64,000 nt of DNA from Pyxidicoccus sp. MSG2. GTDB lineage: Bacteria; Myxococcota; Myxococcia; Myxococcales; Myxococcaceae. The position numbers and the translations under genes were made by a program. Every line of letters starts with the position of its first letter. The first letter of the stretch is position 1. Below, one piece after another: positions 13,498 to 23,800 of the stretch. A model generated the notes under the pieces. It was given only the letters and a program-made list of their open reading frames with translations, was not told the DNA's origin and did not search any database. The DNA lies in NCBI RefSeq assembly GCF_026626705.1, contig NZ_JAPNKC010000001.1, positions 4,464,001 through 4,528,000 on the forward strand. The letters run 5' to 3'.

Positions 13498-14790
13498 TCA
13501 GCGGGCCGGGACATTATCGGGAACCGCGGGCCCGAGCGTGGCCGGAGTTCCCGTCTGCTTCCGCTGATGTCGCGCGAGGTACAGCGACACCGCGAGCCAC
13601 AGCCCCGCCAGCGGCACCGCCACCAGGGACAGGCCCGTCATGCTCATGCCCAGGGCCTTGAGCCCCTCCTGGAGCCACCCGCTCACCGTGTCGCTGCCCC
13701 GGTACACCACCGTGTCGATGAAGCTCTTGGACTTGTAGCGGGCCTCGCGGTCCACCGTGGTGAAGAGGATTTCCCGCGACGGGCGCTCCAGCGCGTAGTG
13801 GCTCGCCCCGCGCACCGACTTGAAGGCGATGAGCACCCCCAGCACCGGCACCGCCGCCAGCCCCAGGAAGCCCAGCGCGGTGAGCACCGGCGCCACCGCC
13901 ATGGCCGCTCCCAGCCCCAGCCTGGAGATGAAGCGCCCCGTCACCAGCGCCTGCAACAGCAGCGTCGCCAGCTGCACGTAGAAGTCGATGTCGCCGTACA
14001 GCGCGGTGCGGTGGGCGGCGTCCTTGCCCACCTCGGAGACGAGCCGCACCTCCTGGAAGTTGATGAACGTGGACGTGGCCGCGTACAGCAGCACCTGGAG
14101 CCCGAGCGCCAGCAGGAACGGCGACGTCATGATGAGCCGCAGCCCGGCGAGCACGCCTCCGCCCACGGGGCCCTCCGCGGCCGGGGGCTGATGCTGGACG
14201 TCATGGGCCCAGTTCGCCAGCCGGCGCACGCACTGCGTGCTCACCTCCAGCAGCACCACGGTGATGAGGATGAGGTTGACGGGGCCCAGCGGCTTGGCGA
14301 GGCGCCCCACCAGGAAGGGCCCCACCAGCATGCCCGTGGTGCCTCCCGCGGCGATGAAGCCGAACAGACGCTTGCCCTGGCCGCTGGCGAACACGTCCGA
14401 CATGAAGCTCCAGAAGATGGAGACGACGAACAGGTTGTAGACGCTCAGCCACACGAAGAAGACGCGCGACACCAGCACCGGCGCCACTTCCAGCTTCAGC
14501 AGCGCGAACAGCACCAGCAGGCACAGCAGGAAGAAGCGGTAGACGAGAGGAATCACGACGCGGCGCGGCCAGCGCGCCACCACCGCCGAGAAGGCCGGCA
14601 CCACCGCCAGCATCACCAGGAACGTCGCCGTGTAGAGCTCGGGCAGGTCCTTCACGCTGCCCGCCGTGCCCAGCTCCGTGCGGATGGGCTTGAGGATGGC
14701 GTAGCCGCACATCAGCGTGAAGAAGTAGAGGAACGAGCCGAGGACCGCGCCCACCTCCTCGTCCCGGACATCCACGAATCGCTTGAGCAT
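13498..14790 (-). CDS. Npt1/Npt2 (ATP:ADP antiporter) family nucleotide transporter
   Basis: A 430-residue polytopic membrane protein with about 11-12 hydrophobic segments. LMCGYAILKPIRTELG near the N-terminus and FWSFMSDVFASGQGKRLFGFIAAGGTTG resemble the Npt/Tlc translocases first known from obligate intracellular bacteria and plastids, with divergent homologues in free-living Deltaproteobacteria; some databases label these MFS. The start at 14790 (MLKRF) was chosen by family-like N-terminus; no Shine-Dalgarno is apparent. A cluster of CCGGGCA/TGCCCGG palindromes lies 52-115 bases upstream. Substrate cannot be inferred: free-living homologues need not exchange ATP for ADP. Confidence 0.75.
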   Translation of the reverse strand: MLKRFVDVRDEEVGAVLGSFLYFFTLMCGYAILKPIRTELGTAGSVKDLPELYTATFLVMLAVVPAFSAVVARWPRRVVIPLVYRFFLLCLLVLFALLKLEVAPVLVSRVFFVWLSVYNLFVVSIFWSFMSDVFASGQGKRLFGFIAAGGTTGMLVGPFLVGRLAKPLGPVNLILITVVLLEVSTQCVRRLANWAHDVQHQPPAAEGPVGGGVLAGLRLIMTSPFLLALGLQVLLYAATSTFINFQEVRLVSEVGKDAAHRTALYGDIDFYVQLATLLLQALVTGRFISRLGLGAAMAVAPVLTALGFLGLAAVPVLGVLIAFKSVRGASHYALERPSREILFTTVDREARYKSKSFIDTVVYRGSDTVSGWLQEGLKALGMSMTGLSLVAVPLAGLWLAVSLYLARHQRKQTGTPATLGPAVPDNVPAR

Positions 14791-14841
14791 GGGGGGTGAT
14801 GGTCGCGCGCGTTGAGGGAAGCCCGGAAGCCTGAGTCCCGG

Positions 14842-14905
14842 CCGGGCACGTGCCCGGACTCCTGAGGTCCAGCCGGGCACTGCCCGGCCAACGAAGGCCC
14901 GGGCA
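14842..14905. promoter_or_regulatory. paired palindromes upstream of the Npt-type transporter
   Basis: CCGGGCACGTGCCCGG at 14842-14857 is a perfect 16-bp palindrome. A second, at 14872-14888, has arms GCCGGGCA and TGCCCGGC around one C. Their centres are about 31 bp apart, close to three helical turns, and a further CCGGGCA half-site lies at 14899-14905. They sit 52-115 bases before the transporter start on the minus strand. The layout suggests a two-site operator for a dimeric regulator, though stable RNA hairpins are an alternative. Confidence 0.45.
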
Positions 14906-15033
14906 GTGTATTCCCGGGTTCCCCGTCCGGAGAACGTCCCAGGTCGGACCGAAAATGCCGTGCGACGCGGAGCCCCGGGGTCCGTTCTCCAGACTTCGTT
15001 CCCCGGGCCCGCGGCGTCCCGAATCCGGGAAGG

Positions 15034-15067
15034 GTGGGGACCTCACTTCGTACGGACAGGTCCCCAC
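15034..15067 (-). terminator. hairpin terminator after the aminotransferase
   Basis: Arms GTGGGGACCT and its exact reverse complement (10 bp) enclose a 14-base loop, 16 bases after the aminotransferase stop at 15084. No U-tract follows, as is usual in this G+C-rich context. Confidence 0.55.
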
Positions 15068-15083
15068 GGATGGCTGGGACGGA

Positions 15084-16385
15084 CTACTTCCCGGCGGCGA
15101 GCGCCTCGCGGAGGGCGGCCTCCACGCGGGGCAGGGCCTCCTCGATTTCCTTCACCGAGGTGGCGCCGACGGACAGGCGGAACCAACCGGTGTCGGCGGG
15201 GAGGCCAAAGGCCTGGAAGGGCACCACCGCGAAGCTGGCCTTCTCCAGCAGCAGCTTGCGGATGTCGTCGTTCGTCTTCAGGCCGCCCTTGCCCACCAGG
15301 TCGAAGCGCACGGAGAGGTAGATGGCGCCCTGCGGGGCGATGTGCTGCACGGGCAGGCCCGCCTCGCGCATCCGCGTGAAGCCCTTGTGCAGCGCCTCCA
15401 GTCGCTCGTCCACGCGCTGGCGCATCACCGTGAGGAAGGACTCGGTGGCCTGCGTGTCGTCGAGGTAGCGCGCCACCGCCACCTGCTCGGCCTTGGGCGC
15501 CCAGGCGCCCACGTGGCCCAGCACGTCGCGCATGCGGGCGATGATGGTCGGCGGGCCCACGCCCCAGCCCACGCGCACGCCCGTGGCGGCGAAGGCCTTG
15601 GAGATGCCGTCCACGAAGACGGTGTACGGCGCGATTTCGGGCACCAGCTCCACCGGCGTCACGTGCTTCACCGCGCCGAAGCTCAGCACCCAGTAGATGT
15701 GGTCGTACATGAGGATGAGCGGCTTGTGGCCGCGCTTCTCACGCTCGCGGTTCTCCGCGACGACGCGCTCGCAGATGGCGGCCAGCGCGTCCGGCGAAAT
15801 CATGGTGCCGGTGGGGTTGAGCGGGCTGCACAGGCACAGCAGGCGCGCGGAGGGCAGGTGCGGCGCGAGCTGCTCCACGGTGGGCATGAAGCCGTGCGCG
15901 GGGTCCGTCTCCACCACCACGCTCTTCGCACCCATGATGTACGCGTAGTGGTTGTTGTTCCACGAGGGCACCGGGTAGACGACCGTCTCTCCCTCGTCCA
16001 GCACCGCGCGGTAGGTGCCGTAGATGATGGGGCGGGCGCCGCCGGCGATGACGATGCCCTCCAGCGGATACTTCAGGCCGAGCGCGCGCTCGTAGAAGCG
16101 CTGCACCGACTGGCGCAGGTCGAGCACGCCGTCGGACGGCGGGTAGTTCGTCTCCCCGGCCTGGAGCGCGGTGGCGATGTTCTGCCGCAGCCCGTCGGGG
16201 ATGGGGAACTCCTTCGGCGCGAAATCGCCCACCGTGAGGTTGCACACCTTCTGGCCTTTGGCGACGAGCTCCCGGATTTGCGCGGCGATTTTGAGGATTT
16301 CGCTGCCGACGAGGCCCCTCGCCATGGTGCCCACGGTGGAGTCATCCCGTGACGGGCGGGGAAGGGAGGTGAGGTCGATTGCCAT
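15084..16385 (-). CDS. class I/II PLP-dependent aminotransferase
   Basis: 433 residues, the usual size for fold-type I aminotransferases. NPTGTMIS lies in the central region and the PLP-binding Lys is in DGISKAFAATG (about residue 261); the pyrophosphate-end Arg is in RVGWGVGP. The N-terminal region (NLTVGDFAPKEFPIP) is characteristic of the aspartate/aromatic/methionine aminotransferase group, so it probably transfers an amino group between an amino acid and 2-oxoglutarate in the cytoplasm; substrate is not deducible. The ATG at 16385 has GGAGAG 9 bases upstream. It is transcribed alone, divergent from the DUF1028 gene, with a hairpin just after its stop. Confidence 0.9.
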   Translation of the reverse strand: MAIDLTSLPRPSRDDSTVGTMARGLVGSEILKIAAQIRELVAKGQKVCNLTVGDFAPKEFPIPDGLRQNIATALQAGETNYPPSDGVLDLRQSVQRFYERALGLKYPLEGIVIAGGARPIIYGTYRAVLDEGETVVYPVPSWNNNHYAYIMGAKSVVVETDPAHGFMPTVEQLAPHLPSARLLCLCSPLNPTGTMISPDALAAICERVVAENREREKRGHKPLILMYDHIYWVLSFGAVKHVTPVELVPEIAPYTVFVDGISKAFAATGVRVGWGVGPPTIIARMRDVLGHVGAWAPKAEQVAVARYLDDTQATESFLTVMRQRVDERLEALHKGFTRMREAGLPVQHIAPQGAIYLSVRFDLVGKGGLKTNDDIRKLLLEKASFAVVPFQAFGLPADTGWFRLSVGATSVKEIEEALPRVEAALREALAAGK

Positions 16386-16820
16386 GAGGTGTTGCTCTCC
16401 GGTTCGTTCGCGTTGAAGGGGGCCACGCGGACTGCGGCCGGGCGCGCACCATAACCGCGGCCCGGCCCCCCGTGTGTCATGCATTTGCATCCGGTGGCCG
16501 AAGTGCCGCTGTTTCCATTTTCCGGGGGGGGTGCCCTACCCCGGCCCACCGAGCCAGGGGCAGCCAGGACGCCGGGCCCTCTCCGGAAAGGTCGGAGCGA
16601 CGCGTACGCCGAGCCTCCGCGCGAGGCCCCCGCGCGTATTCCCCGGACGTCCCGTGTCGCCCGATATGAGCAGGGAGCTGCGTCGTTTTCCGCTCCGACA
16701 GTGACCGGGGGCGAGCGGCATCGCGCCCCTGACTTCCACTCCACACCCCATCCGCGAGGGCTCCACCGCCGTGCCGTCTGGCGCGCGCGGAGCGGGCACC
16801 CTCGTCCCGAGGTTCCGACG
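16386..16820. other. 435-bp divergent intergenic region
   Basis: Lies between the aminotransferase (minus) and DUF1028 (plus) genes and must carry both promoters, but I see no clear -35/-10 pair. It contains an ATGCA-TT-TGCAT inverted repeat at about 16478-16490 and a G8 run at about 16523. Upstream codons in frame with the DUF1028 gene give only Arg/Pro-rich sequence and are not taken as coding. Confidence 0.4.
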
Positions 16821-17828
16821 ATGAAGCTGTTCGAGCGCAGCCTGCTGGTCCTCTCGTCCCTGCTGCTGGCGTCCTCCACCGCTGCCGCGGCGGACCGTCC
16901 CGCGGTCAACCCCCGCCTGTTCGGCACGCGCGCCATCGTCGCGTGCGACCCGGTGGAGAAGTCGTGCGGCATGGCCGTCATCTCCTTCCCCAGCGGCGTC
17001 AGCGGGCTGGTGCCTTATGGGCGCTCGGACGTGGCGGTGGCCTCCATGTACATACCGTCGGTGGATGATGCGAACGCCATCATCGCCCGCATCGACTCGG
17101 GCGACGCGCCACAGGCCGCCGTCGACACCGTGATGGCGGCGGACCCGTATGGCGCGTACCGCCAGCTCGCCGCGGTGAAGCTGAACCCCGACGGCAGCGT
17201 GACGGTGGGCCAGCGCACGGGGGAGGAGAGCAGCGACTTCCGGTGCGCCGTGAAGGGCGCCACCTACGTGGTGCAGGCCAACAACCAGACCACCGCCGAC
17301 ATGTGCACCGTCATGGCCCAGGCCTTCGACCGGGCCCGGGGCAGCCTGCCGCAGCGTCTGTTCGCCTCGCTCAAGGCAGGCTCGCGCGTGGGCAGAGACC
17401 GCAATGGCGACCGCTCCGGCGTCGTGCGGGTGTGGAACAGCACGGACGACTCCGCCTTCTACACGCACATGATTGCCGAGGCCGTCACCCACGGCAGCAC
17501 CACGGCGATGCGCGATTTGGAGGTGCAGCTGAACCGCTACCAGGCCGGCCTCGCCGTGACGTACGCGGCCGACCTGGTGCCGCTGGACCGGGAGAACGCC
17601 AAGGTGGTGAAGCGCGCGCTGCACAAGCTCGGGTACTACCGCGGACCCATGGATGCCAGCTGGCCCCAGAGCGCCGAGCAGGCCCTGGCCGACTTCGTGT
17701 GGAACAACCTCTTCTTCGAGAAGCCCACCGTGGTAGTGGGTGGCGTGCGGAAGATTGACGGTGTGCTGGTCAACTTCCTGCGCGACGCGGACCTGGGCGC
17801 GCTCCTCGGCCCGACGCCGGGGCAATGA
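16821..17828 (+). CDS. secreted DUF1028 (Ntn-hydrolase-like) protein
   Basis: 335 residues with a Sec signal peptide (LLVLSSLLLASSTAAAADR). Residues about 35-230 match DUF1028: the start TRAIVACDPVEKSCGMAVIS parallels the family's 'SIVARDPxTGxxGVAVxS', and later LPQRLFASLKAG with GRDRNGDRSG is the typical 'LLAAL.AG...GGDRRG.QSA' core. The C-terminal RALHKLGYYRGPMD stretch resembles the peptidoglycan-binding-like tail seen in many DUF1028 proteins. The family has an Ntn-hydrolase fold with no established substrate. Export to the periplasm or outside is unusual for the family. The ATG at 16821 fits the signal peptide; CGAGG lies upstream. The AMIN-like lipoprotein gene follows 87 bases later and may share the transcript. 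Confidence 0.8.
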   Translation: MKLFERSLLVLSSLLLASSTAAAADRPAVNPRLFGTRAIVACDPVEKSCGMAVISFPSGVSGLVPYGRSDVAVASMYIPSVDDANAIIARIDSGDAPQAAVDTVMAADPYGAYRQLAAVKLNPDGSVTVGQRTGEESSDFRCAVKGATYVVQANNQTTADMCTVMAQAFDRARGSLPQRLFASLKAGSRVGRDRNGDRSGVVRVWNSTDDSAFYTHMIAEAVTHGSTTAMRDLEVQLNRYQAGLAVTYAADLVPLDRENAKVVKRALHKLGYYRGPMDASWPQSAEQALADFVWNNLFFEKPTVVVGGVRKIDGVLVNFLRDADLGALLGPTPGQ

Positions 17829-17915
17829 GGCGCGCGGTAGGGCTGGCACCCGGGCGCCGCTCGTGAGAGAGGGAGGCCGCCGGCCCTCACCGAGCGGGCC
17901 GCCAGGAGAGGGACG

Positions 17916-18707
17916 ATGCGCAGGCTGACGTCGCTGTGGCTCGCGGGGTGTATCGGAATCGCCGGGTGCTCGAAGAAGGAGGAGGGGCCTCCGCATCCCG
18001 CCGCGGAGCTGCCCGCTCCGGATGACTCGCCCGCCCAGCCCTCGGGCCCGCCGCCGGGCACCCTGCCCCGTGAAGGCGAGGCCGCCGCGAAGCCGCCCGT
18101 GCATGTCGTGCTCCCCGGTGACGGGGGCACCGTGCCGGTGGCCCAGGCGGGACAGCCGGACGATGTTCCCGAGGCGGAGCCCACGCCTCCCCAGGGCCAG
18201 GCCCCGGTGCCTCCGACTCCGGCGCCTGCTCCGGGAGCCGCGGCGGGTCAGCCTCCCGAAGACCTGAAGAACCGCGAGTGGACGGCGGGCAACGTGACGC
18301 TGAAGCGCGCCGCGGGCATGCCGGTGACGCTGCGCTCGGTGCGCGCGGGGCAGCACCCGGACTTCGACCGCGTGGTGTTCGAGTTCGACGGCGCCAGCCT
18401 CCCGGGCTACCGCCTGGAGTACGTGGACAAGCCCATCATCAAGTGCGGCTCGGGAGACCCGACGTCCGTGGCCGGCCAGGGCTGGCTCCAGGTGACGCTC
18501 ACTCCCGCGCGAGGACACGACGACAAGGGCCAGGCCACCGTCGCGGAGCGGGAGCTGAAGCCCGGCCTGCCCGTCATCCTCGAGCTGGAGCGCACGTGTG
18601 ATTTCGAAGGCGAGGTGACGTGGGTGCTCGGCAACAAGGGCCCCAACAAGTACCGCGTCATGGAGCTGCACGAGCCCACCCGCCTCGTGGTGGACGTGCA
18701 GCACTGA
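17916..18707 (+). CDS. AMIN-like domain lipoprotein
   Basis: 263 residues. The signal peptide ends in a lipobox (GIAGCSKKE). A long Pro/Ala/Glu-rich linker (about 25-125) precedes a compact C-terminal beta domain beginning TLRSVRAGQHPDFDRVVFEF, with PGYRLEYVDKP and TRLVVDVQH, the pattern of 'AMIN-like' domains related to the AMIN module that targets amidases and secretins to the periplasm or peptidoglycan. The start has AGGAGAGGGACG directly upstream. It is convergent with the glucanotransferase gene. Confidence 0.8.
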   Translation: MRRLTSLWLAGCIGIAGCSKKEEGPPHPAAELPAPDDSPAQPSGPPPGTLPREGEAAAKPPVHVVLPGDGGTVPVAQAGQPDDVPEAEPTPPQGQAPVPPTPAPAPGAAAGQPPEDLKNREWTAGNVTLKRAAGMPVTLRSVRAGQHPDFDRVVFEFDGASLPGYRLEYVDKPIIKCGSGDPTSVAGQGWLQVTLTPARGHDDKGQATVAERELKPGLPVILELERTCDFEGEVTWVLGNKGPNKYRVMELHEPTRLVVDVQH

Positions 18708-18728
18708 CGTCACGACGTGGGGCGCGGC

Positions 18729-20696
18729 TCACGGCCCACGCCGCAGCCTGCTCGCGAGCCGGTCCAGGCCCGCGAGCAGTGCGTGGTGCCGCTTGTGGGT
18801 CTCCGCGCCTCTCGCTCGCAGGGCCATGGCCAGCGCCGCGGGCACATTCAGCGCCGCGTCGCACTGGAGCCGCTCGCGGTACTCGCGGGCCCAGTCCGGC
18901 GGCACGCGCAGGGACCAGTTCCGCGCGTCCACGGTGCCGGGCGTGTTGTACGTCTCCGTCATCCCCAGCAAGTCCGTGAAGAACACCATGACGTTGCGCG
19001 CACGGCTGGCGAACAGGTCCGCCAGCTTCGCCTGCGCCAGCAGCCCGGGGTCCGCCGCCAGCTTCCGCGCGAAGGCCTCTCGCTCCGCCTCCTCCGGACA
19101 CAGTCGCCACGCGAGGTAGTCCGCCTGCGCCTTCAGACTGCCGCTCCACTGCCACTCGCCCACCAGTTGCCACAGGGACTTCGTGTCGTGGTTGCCCACC
19201 ATCACCCAGTCCTCGGGCGCCACGTTCTCACTGCGGTACACGTCCGTCGGGTTGTTCAGGTCCGCCTTCTGCGTCACACGGAAGCGCCCCAGCCCGTACT
19301 GCGCCAGCACCCGTTCCAGCGGATACGGCAGCGTGCTGAGTACCTCGCCGAGCAAATCGCCGAGGTCCCGCCCGTTGCGCCGCGCCGCGCTCACGATGGT
19401 GTCGAAGAGGACGCTGTAGCGGCGCACCTGCTCCGGCGTGAGGGACTTCACCTCCCGGTCCGCGTACCGGGGCACCGTGCGGTCCAGTTGCTCCGGGTGC
19501 ACCAGCGCGTAGCGCGCGAGCTCCGGGTGGTCCGGCAGGTCCGGTGACGAGAAGAGGCGCGCCCCGTGCTGCACGGCCCACAGCGCATCCATCGCGTCCG
19601 CGCGGTACACCCACGGGCACACGAGTCCGTGGGGATGGTCCAGCCGCAGCCCGTCGTACTCGCCGAGCATCTTGTCCATGCGCGCGTTCATGAAGCGCAG
19701 CACCGGCCCGGCCCGCTGCCCGGCGGCCACTCCCGCGTCGTCGTCCTCGAAGTACTGCTCCGGGTCCAGCACGGGGTAGTTCCACGGCTGGCCATCCGGG
19801 TTGGTGCGGCTGGGCGGCGCGCCCATGAGGTAGCTGCGCAGGAAGAGGCCCTGCCACGCCCACGTGTCGCGCGGCGAGAGGCCAATCTGCAAATCGCCAT
19901 ACAGCTTCAGACGCAACCCCGCCGTGCGCTCCCGCAGGGACTGGTGCTGCGCGTGCACGAGGAACTGGAAGAAGGCGTAGCGTTCCAGCGCGTCCGCGTA
20001 CCGGGCCTCCAGCTCCACGAGGCGCGCGGCGGCCGCGCCTTCCTCCCCATGGCGCGGGCTCCACAACCGTCCGTCGAGCGAGTCGCCCCAGCGCCTCCAG
20101 TCCGGCTCGTGCTTCTCCTCGCACAGCACGTCGAAGAGGCCGTCGCGGAGGAGCCACGCGTGGTGCTGCTGGCGGAAGGTGGCGAAGCGCCCGGCCAGCG
20201 CGCGCAGGGCGGGAGACGCGTCCGGGGCCTCGCGCTGGTGGCGGAAGGACTCCCACGCCTCGTTCAGCGCGGCGAGCTGCGTGCGGAAGGCGTGGCGGTA
20301 GCGCGCTCCCGGGCTGGCGTCGCGGGGACGGCTCGCGGCGAGGGCGGCCACGCGCCCGCGCGGCAGCAGCGCGCCCCAGGGCTCGGGCTCCTCCAGCGGC
20401 GCGAGCGCCACGTTGAGGAGGTTGCGTGAGAAGAGCGTGCCGTCATACGGCGACGCGTTGTACTCGGTGGTCTGTCCCTGCGGCCCGAGCTGGATGCCGT
20501 TGAAGCCCAGCTCCCGCGCGAAGGCGAGGAAGCGCGCCGCCCCTTCCGAGTACGGCGAGCCCCAGCCCGTGTCCTCCTCGGGGAGGCTGGGAAAGCTCGG
20601 GTCGTGGATGCTCAACACGCAGTTGCGGACATCGAGCGCGGCGAGCGCCTCGGTGACGAGTCGGCGGTGGTCTTCGGGCAGCGGCGCTGGAGCCAT
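18729..20696 (-). CDS. malQ: 4-alpha-glucanotransferase (GH77)
   Basis: 655 residues. It should transfer alpha-1,4-glucan segments between malto-oligosaccharides in cytoplasmic glycogen/maltodextrin metabolism. GH77 hallmarks are visible: DTGWGSPYS and GPQGQTTEYNASPY near the N-terminus, the nucleophile Asp in YDGLRLDHPHG (about 352), a candidate acid/base Glu in LLGEVLSTLP (family form AEDLG) and the stabilising Asp in GNHDTKSLW. The acid/base region is divergent from E. coli MalQ. No other glycogen gene is nearby, so it is not in a recognisable mal or glg operon. The ATG at 20696 lacks a clear Shine-Dalgarno. Confidence 0.88.
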   Translation of the reverse strand: MAPAPLPEDHRRLVTEALAALDVRNCVLSIHDPSFPSLPEEDTGWGSPYSEGAARFLAFARELGFNGIQLGPQGQTTEYNASPYDGTLFSRNLLNVALAPLEEPEPWGALLPRGRVAALAASRPRDASPGARYRHAFRTQLAALNEAWESFRHQREAPDASPALRALAGRFATFRQQHHAWLLRDGLFDVLCEEKHEPDWRRWGDSLDGRLWSPRHGEEGAAAARLVELEARYADALERYAFFQFLVHAQHQSLRERTAGLRLKLYGDLQIGLSPRDTWAWQGLFLRSYLMGAPPSRTNPDGQPWNYPVLDPEQYFEDDDAGVAAGQRAGPVLRFMNARMDKMLGEYDGLRLDHPHGLVCPWVYRADAMDALWAVQHGARLFSSPDLPDHPELARYALVHPEQLDRTVPRYADREVKSLTPEQVRRYSVLFDTIVSAARRNGRDLGDLLGEVLSTLPYPLERVLAQYGLGRFRVTQKADLNNPTDVYRSENVAPEDWVMVGNHDTKSLWQLVGEWQWSGSLKAQADYLAWRLCPEEAEREAFARKLAADPGLLAQAKLADLFASRARNVMVFFTDLLGMTETYNTPGTVDARNWSLRVPPDWAREYRERLQCDAALNVPAALAMALRARGAETHKRHHALLAGLDRLASRLRRGP

Positions 20697-20779
20697 ATCG
20701 GGCAGCGAGCGACCCTAGGAGCCTCCGCGCGAGTCGCCAACCGTCCTGGTGGGCCAGACGTTCAACATCAACGCCCGGC

Positions 20780-20817
20780 GGTGCCAGGCCCCTCAGTCCT
20801 GACGGGCCTGGGGCACC
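20780..20817 (-). terminator. hairpin spanning the stop codon of the RND pump gene
   Basis: GGTGCCAGGCCC (20780-20791) pairs with the stretch at 20804-20817 over 12 bp with a 2-base bulge. It overlaps the stop codon of the RND transporter and probably ends the efflux operon. No U-tract. Confidence 0.45.
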
Positions 20818-23800
20818 GGACGGGGCTCGCCGCCGCCACCGTGAGGCCCGTGTTCCTGGGGAGGACGCATGTGGAAGACCTTGCGCAGCCTGCGGCTCAT
20901 CCAGTTCCGGCCGTCCACCAGGATTTCGTACACCGTCGGAATCACCAGCAGCGTCAGCAGCGTGGACGTAATCGTGCCGCCAATCACCGCGCGGCCCAGC
21001 GGCGCGCGGAAGTCGCCGCCCTCGCCCGCGCCAATCGCCACCGGAATCATGCCGGCCACCAGCGCCAGCGTCGTCATGATGATGGGCCGCAGGCGGATGC
21101 GCCCCGCCTCGATGAGCGCCTCACGCAGCGGCATGCCCTTCGCGTGTGACCACTTCGCGAAGTCGATGAGCAGGATGGCGTTCTTCGCGACGATGCCCAT
21201 CAGCAGGATGACGCCGATGAGGCTCATGATGTTGAGCGTGTCACGCGTGACAATCAGCGCCAGCACCACGCCGATGAGCGACAGCGGCAGCGACAGGAGG
21301 ATGGCCAGCGGGTCCAGGAACGAGCCGAACTGGATGACCAGGATGAGGTACATCAGCAGCACCGCCACCCCGAGCGCGATGAACACGCGCGTGAAGACTT
21401 CCGCCTGGTCCGCGGACTCGCCGCCCGTCGTCAGCGTATAGCCCGACGGCAGCTGCACACTCTTCACCCGCTCCTGGATGTCCGTCATCACCTCCGTCAG
21501 CGAGCGCCCCTGCGTGTTCGCCTGGATGTTGATGACGCGCTCGCGGTCCAGGTGCGTAATCTGCGCCGGCCCCAGCGTCTGCCGGATGTCCGCCACCTGT
21601 CCCAGCGGCACCAGCTGAATCGGGCCGCCCTGCACTCCAGCCACGCGGATGGGAAGCTGCGCGAGGTCGTTCGGGTTGTCGCGGGCCTCGGGCGCCAGCC
21701 GAATCATCACATCGCGCGTCTCGCCAATGGGGTCCACCCAGTCCCCCACGTCCAGGCCCGCGAAGGCCGGGCGCAGCACCTGGGCCACCTGCCCCACCGT
21801 CACCCCGAGCTGCCCCGCCAGCCCGCGGTTCAATTCCACTTCGAGCTCCGGCTTCTGCCCTCGCGTGGACAGCCCCACGTCCACCGCGCCCGGCACCGCC
21901 TCCATCTCCTTCTGTACCTGCTGCGCGAGCTGCGCCAGCACCTTCTGGTCCGGCCCCCGCAGCTCCAATTGAATCTGCTTGAAGGCACCGCCGAAGCCCG
22001 AGGTGAACACCGAGACCTTCGCGCCACCCAGGGTCTTCAATTCGTCACGGAAGATGCGGCCGAGCGCGTCCTGACTCACGTCGCGGTCCGCCTTCGGCTT
22101 GAGGCGCACGTACACCAGCGCCTGGTCCACGCCCGGCGCGCTGAGCGGCAGCGGCACGCCGATGGTGCTGTACGTGTACGCCACCTCCGGGTGCGCGCGG
22201 GTGAGGCGCACCACCTCTTCCACCTTGCGCCGCGTGTAGTCCAGGCTGGAGCCCGGCGGCGTCTCCACCAGCACCTCCACCTCCGCGCGGTCACTCACCG
22301 GCACGAAGCCCGCGCCGCCCACGGTCCCCTGCAATACGAGCGCGCCCACCAGCGAGCCCACCGCCACCAGCACCATGGCCAGCCGGTGGTCCAGCGCCCA
22401 GGCGATGACGCTCTTGTAGCGGTCCGCCTGCCGGTCGAACCAGCCGTTGAAGCGCGTCAACTGCCGGGAGATGAAGCCACGCCGTGCGCCCTTCTCCACC
22501 TGCGGGTCCGGCCAGTACGCGCTCAGCATCGGGTCCAGCGAGAAGGAGACGAACAGCGACACCAGCACCGCGCACGCAATCGTCAGGGCGAACGGCTTGA
22601 ACCACTGCCCCGCGACGCCGTACATGAAGGCCACCGGGACGAAGACGGCGACGATGGAGAAGGTGGTCGCCGACACCGCGAGCCCGATTTCGGAGGTACC
22701 CTCGCGCGACGCCGTGTAGTGGTCCTTCCCCATCTCCACGTGGCGGACGATGTTCTCTCGCACGACAATCGCATCGTCGATGAGGATGCCGATGGCCAGC
22801 GTCAGGCCGAGCAGCGACATGGTGTTGAGCGTGAAGCCGAACACCCAGACGCTGATGAAGGCCGCGAGCACGCTCACCGGAAGCGCCAGGCCGGTGATGA
22901 CGGTGGAGCGCCACGAGTTGAGGAAGATGAACACCACCAGCACGGTGAGGAGCGCGCCCTCCAGCAGCGCGGACTGCACGTTCTCCACCGCGTTCTCCAC
23001 GCGCACGCCCGCGTCGCGGACGATGGCCAGCTTCACTCCCGCGGGCAGCCGCGTCTGCAGGGCCTCCACACGCGCGCGCACCGCATCGGCGACCTCGGTG
23101 GTGCTGAAGCCCTTGGACTTCAGCACGTCGATGCCCACCGCCTCCGCGCCGTCGTAGAGCGCCAGCGTGCGCGGCTCCTCGGAGCCCACGAAGACGTCAG
23201 CCACCTGCGACAGGCGGATGGCCTGTCCGTTGCGCGTGGCCACCACCATGTCGCGGAAGTCCTCCACGCGCTCCAGACGGCCCCGGAGGCGGATGGACTG
23301 CTCGGACAGCTTGGAGTTGATGCGGCCCACCGGCGCCGCCAGGTTCTGCGCCTCCAGCGCGCCCACCACATCCGCCACCGACACGGCCGCCGCCTGCATC
23401 GCCCGCGGCTTGAGCTGCACCGTCATCTCCCGCTCGACGTCGCCCACCACGTTCGCCTGCGCGACGCCGGGCACCGAGCGCAATTCGCCCACCACCAACG
23501 GGTCCGCCACGCGCGACAGCGCCGCCACGTCGAGCTGGTCCGAGGTGAGCGTCAGCGAGACGATGGGTTGGTCCGCCGGGTCGAACCGCGTGAGGATGGG
23601 CTCCTCCATCTCCTGCGGCAGGTCCGCGCGCTTGCTGGAGATGGCGTCGCGGATGTCCTGGGACGCTTCCTGGATGTCCTTCTCGAAGTTGAAGAACACC
23701 GTGAAGGTGGCCAGGCCGTCGGTGGCCGTGGACGTCGTCTCCTTCGGGTCCACCCCGTTGATGGCGAAGATGGCGTCTTCAATCGGCTCGACGACTTCGC

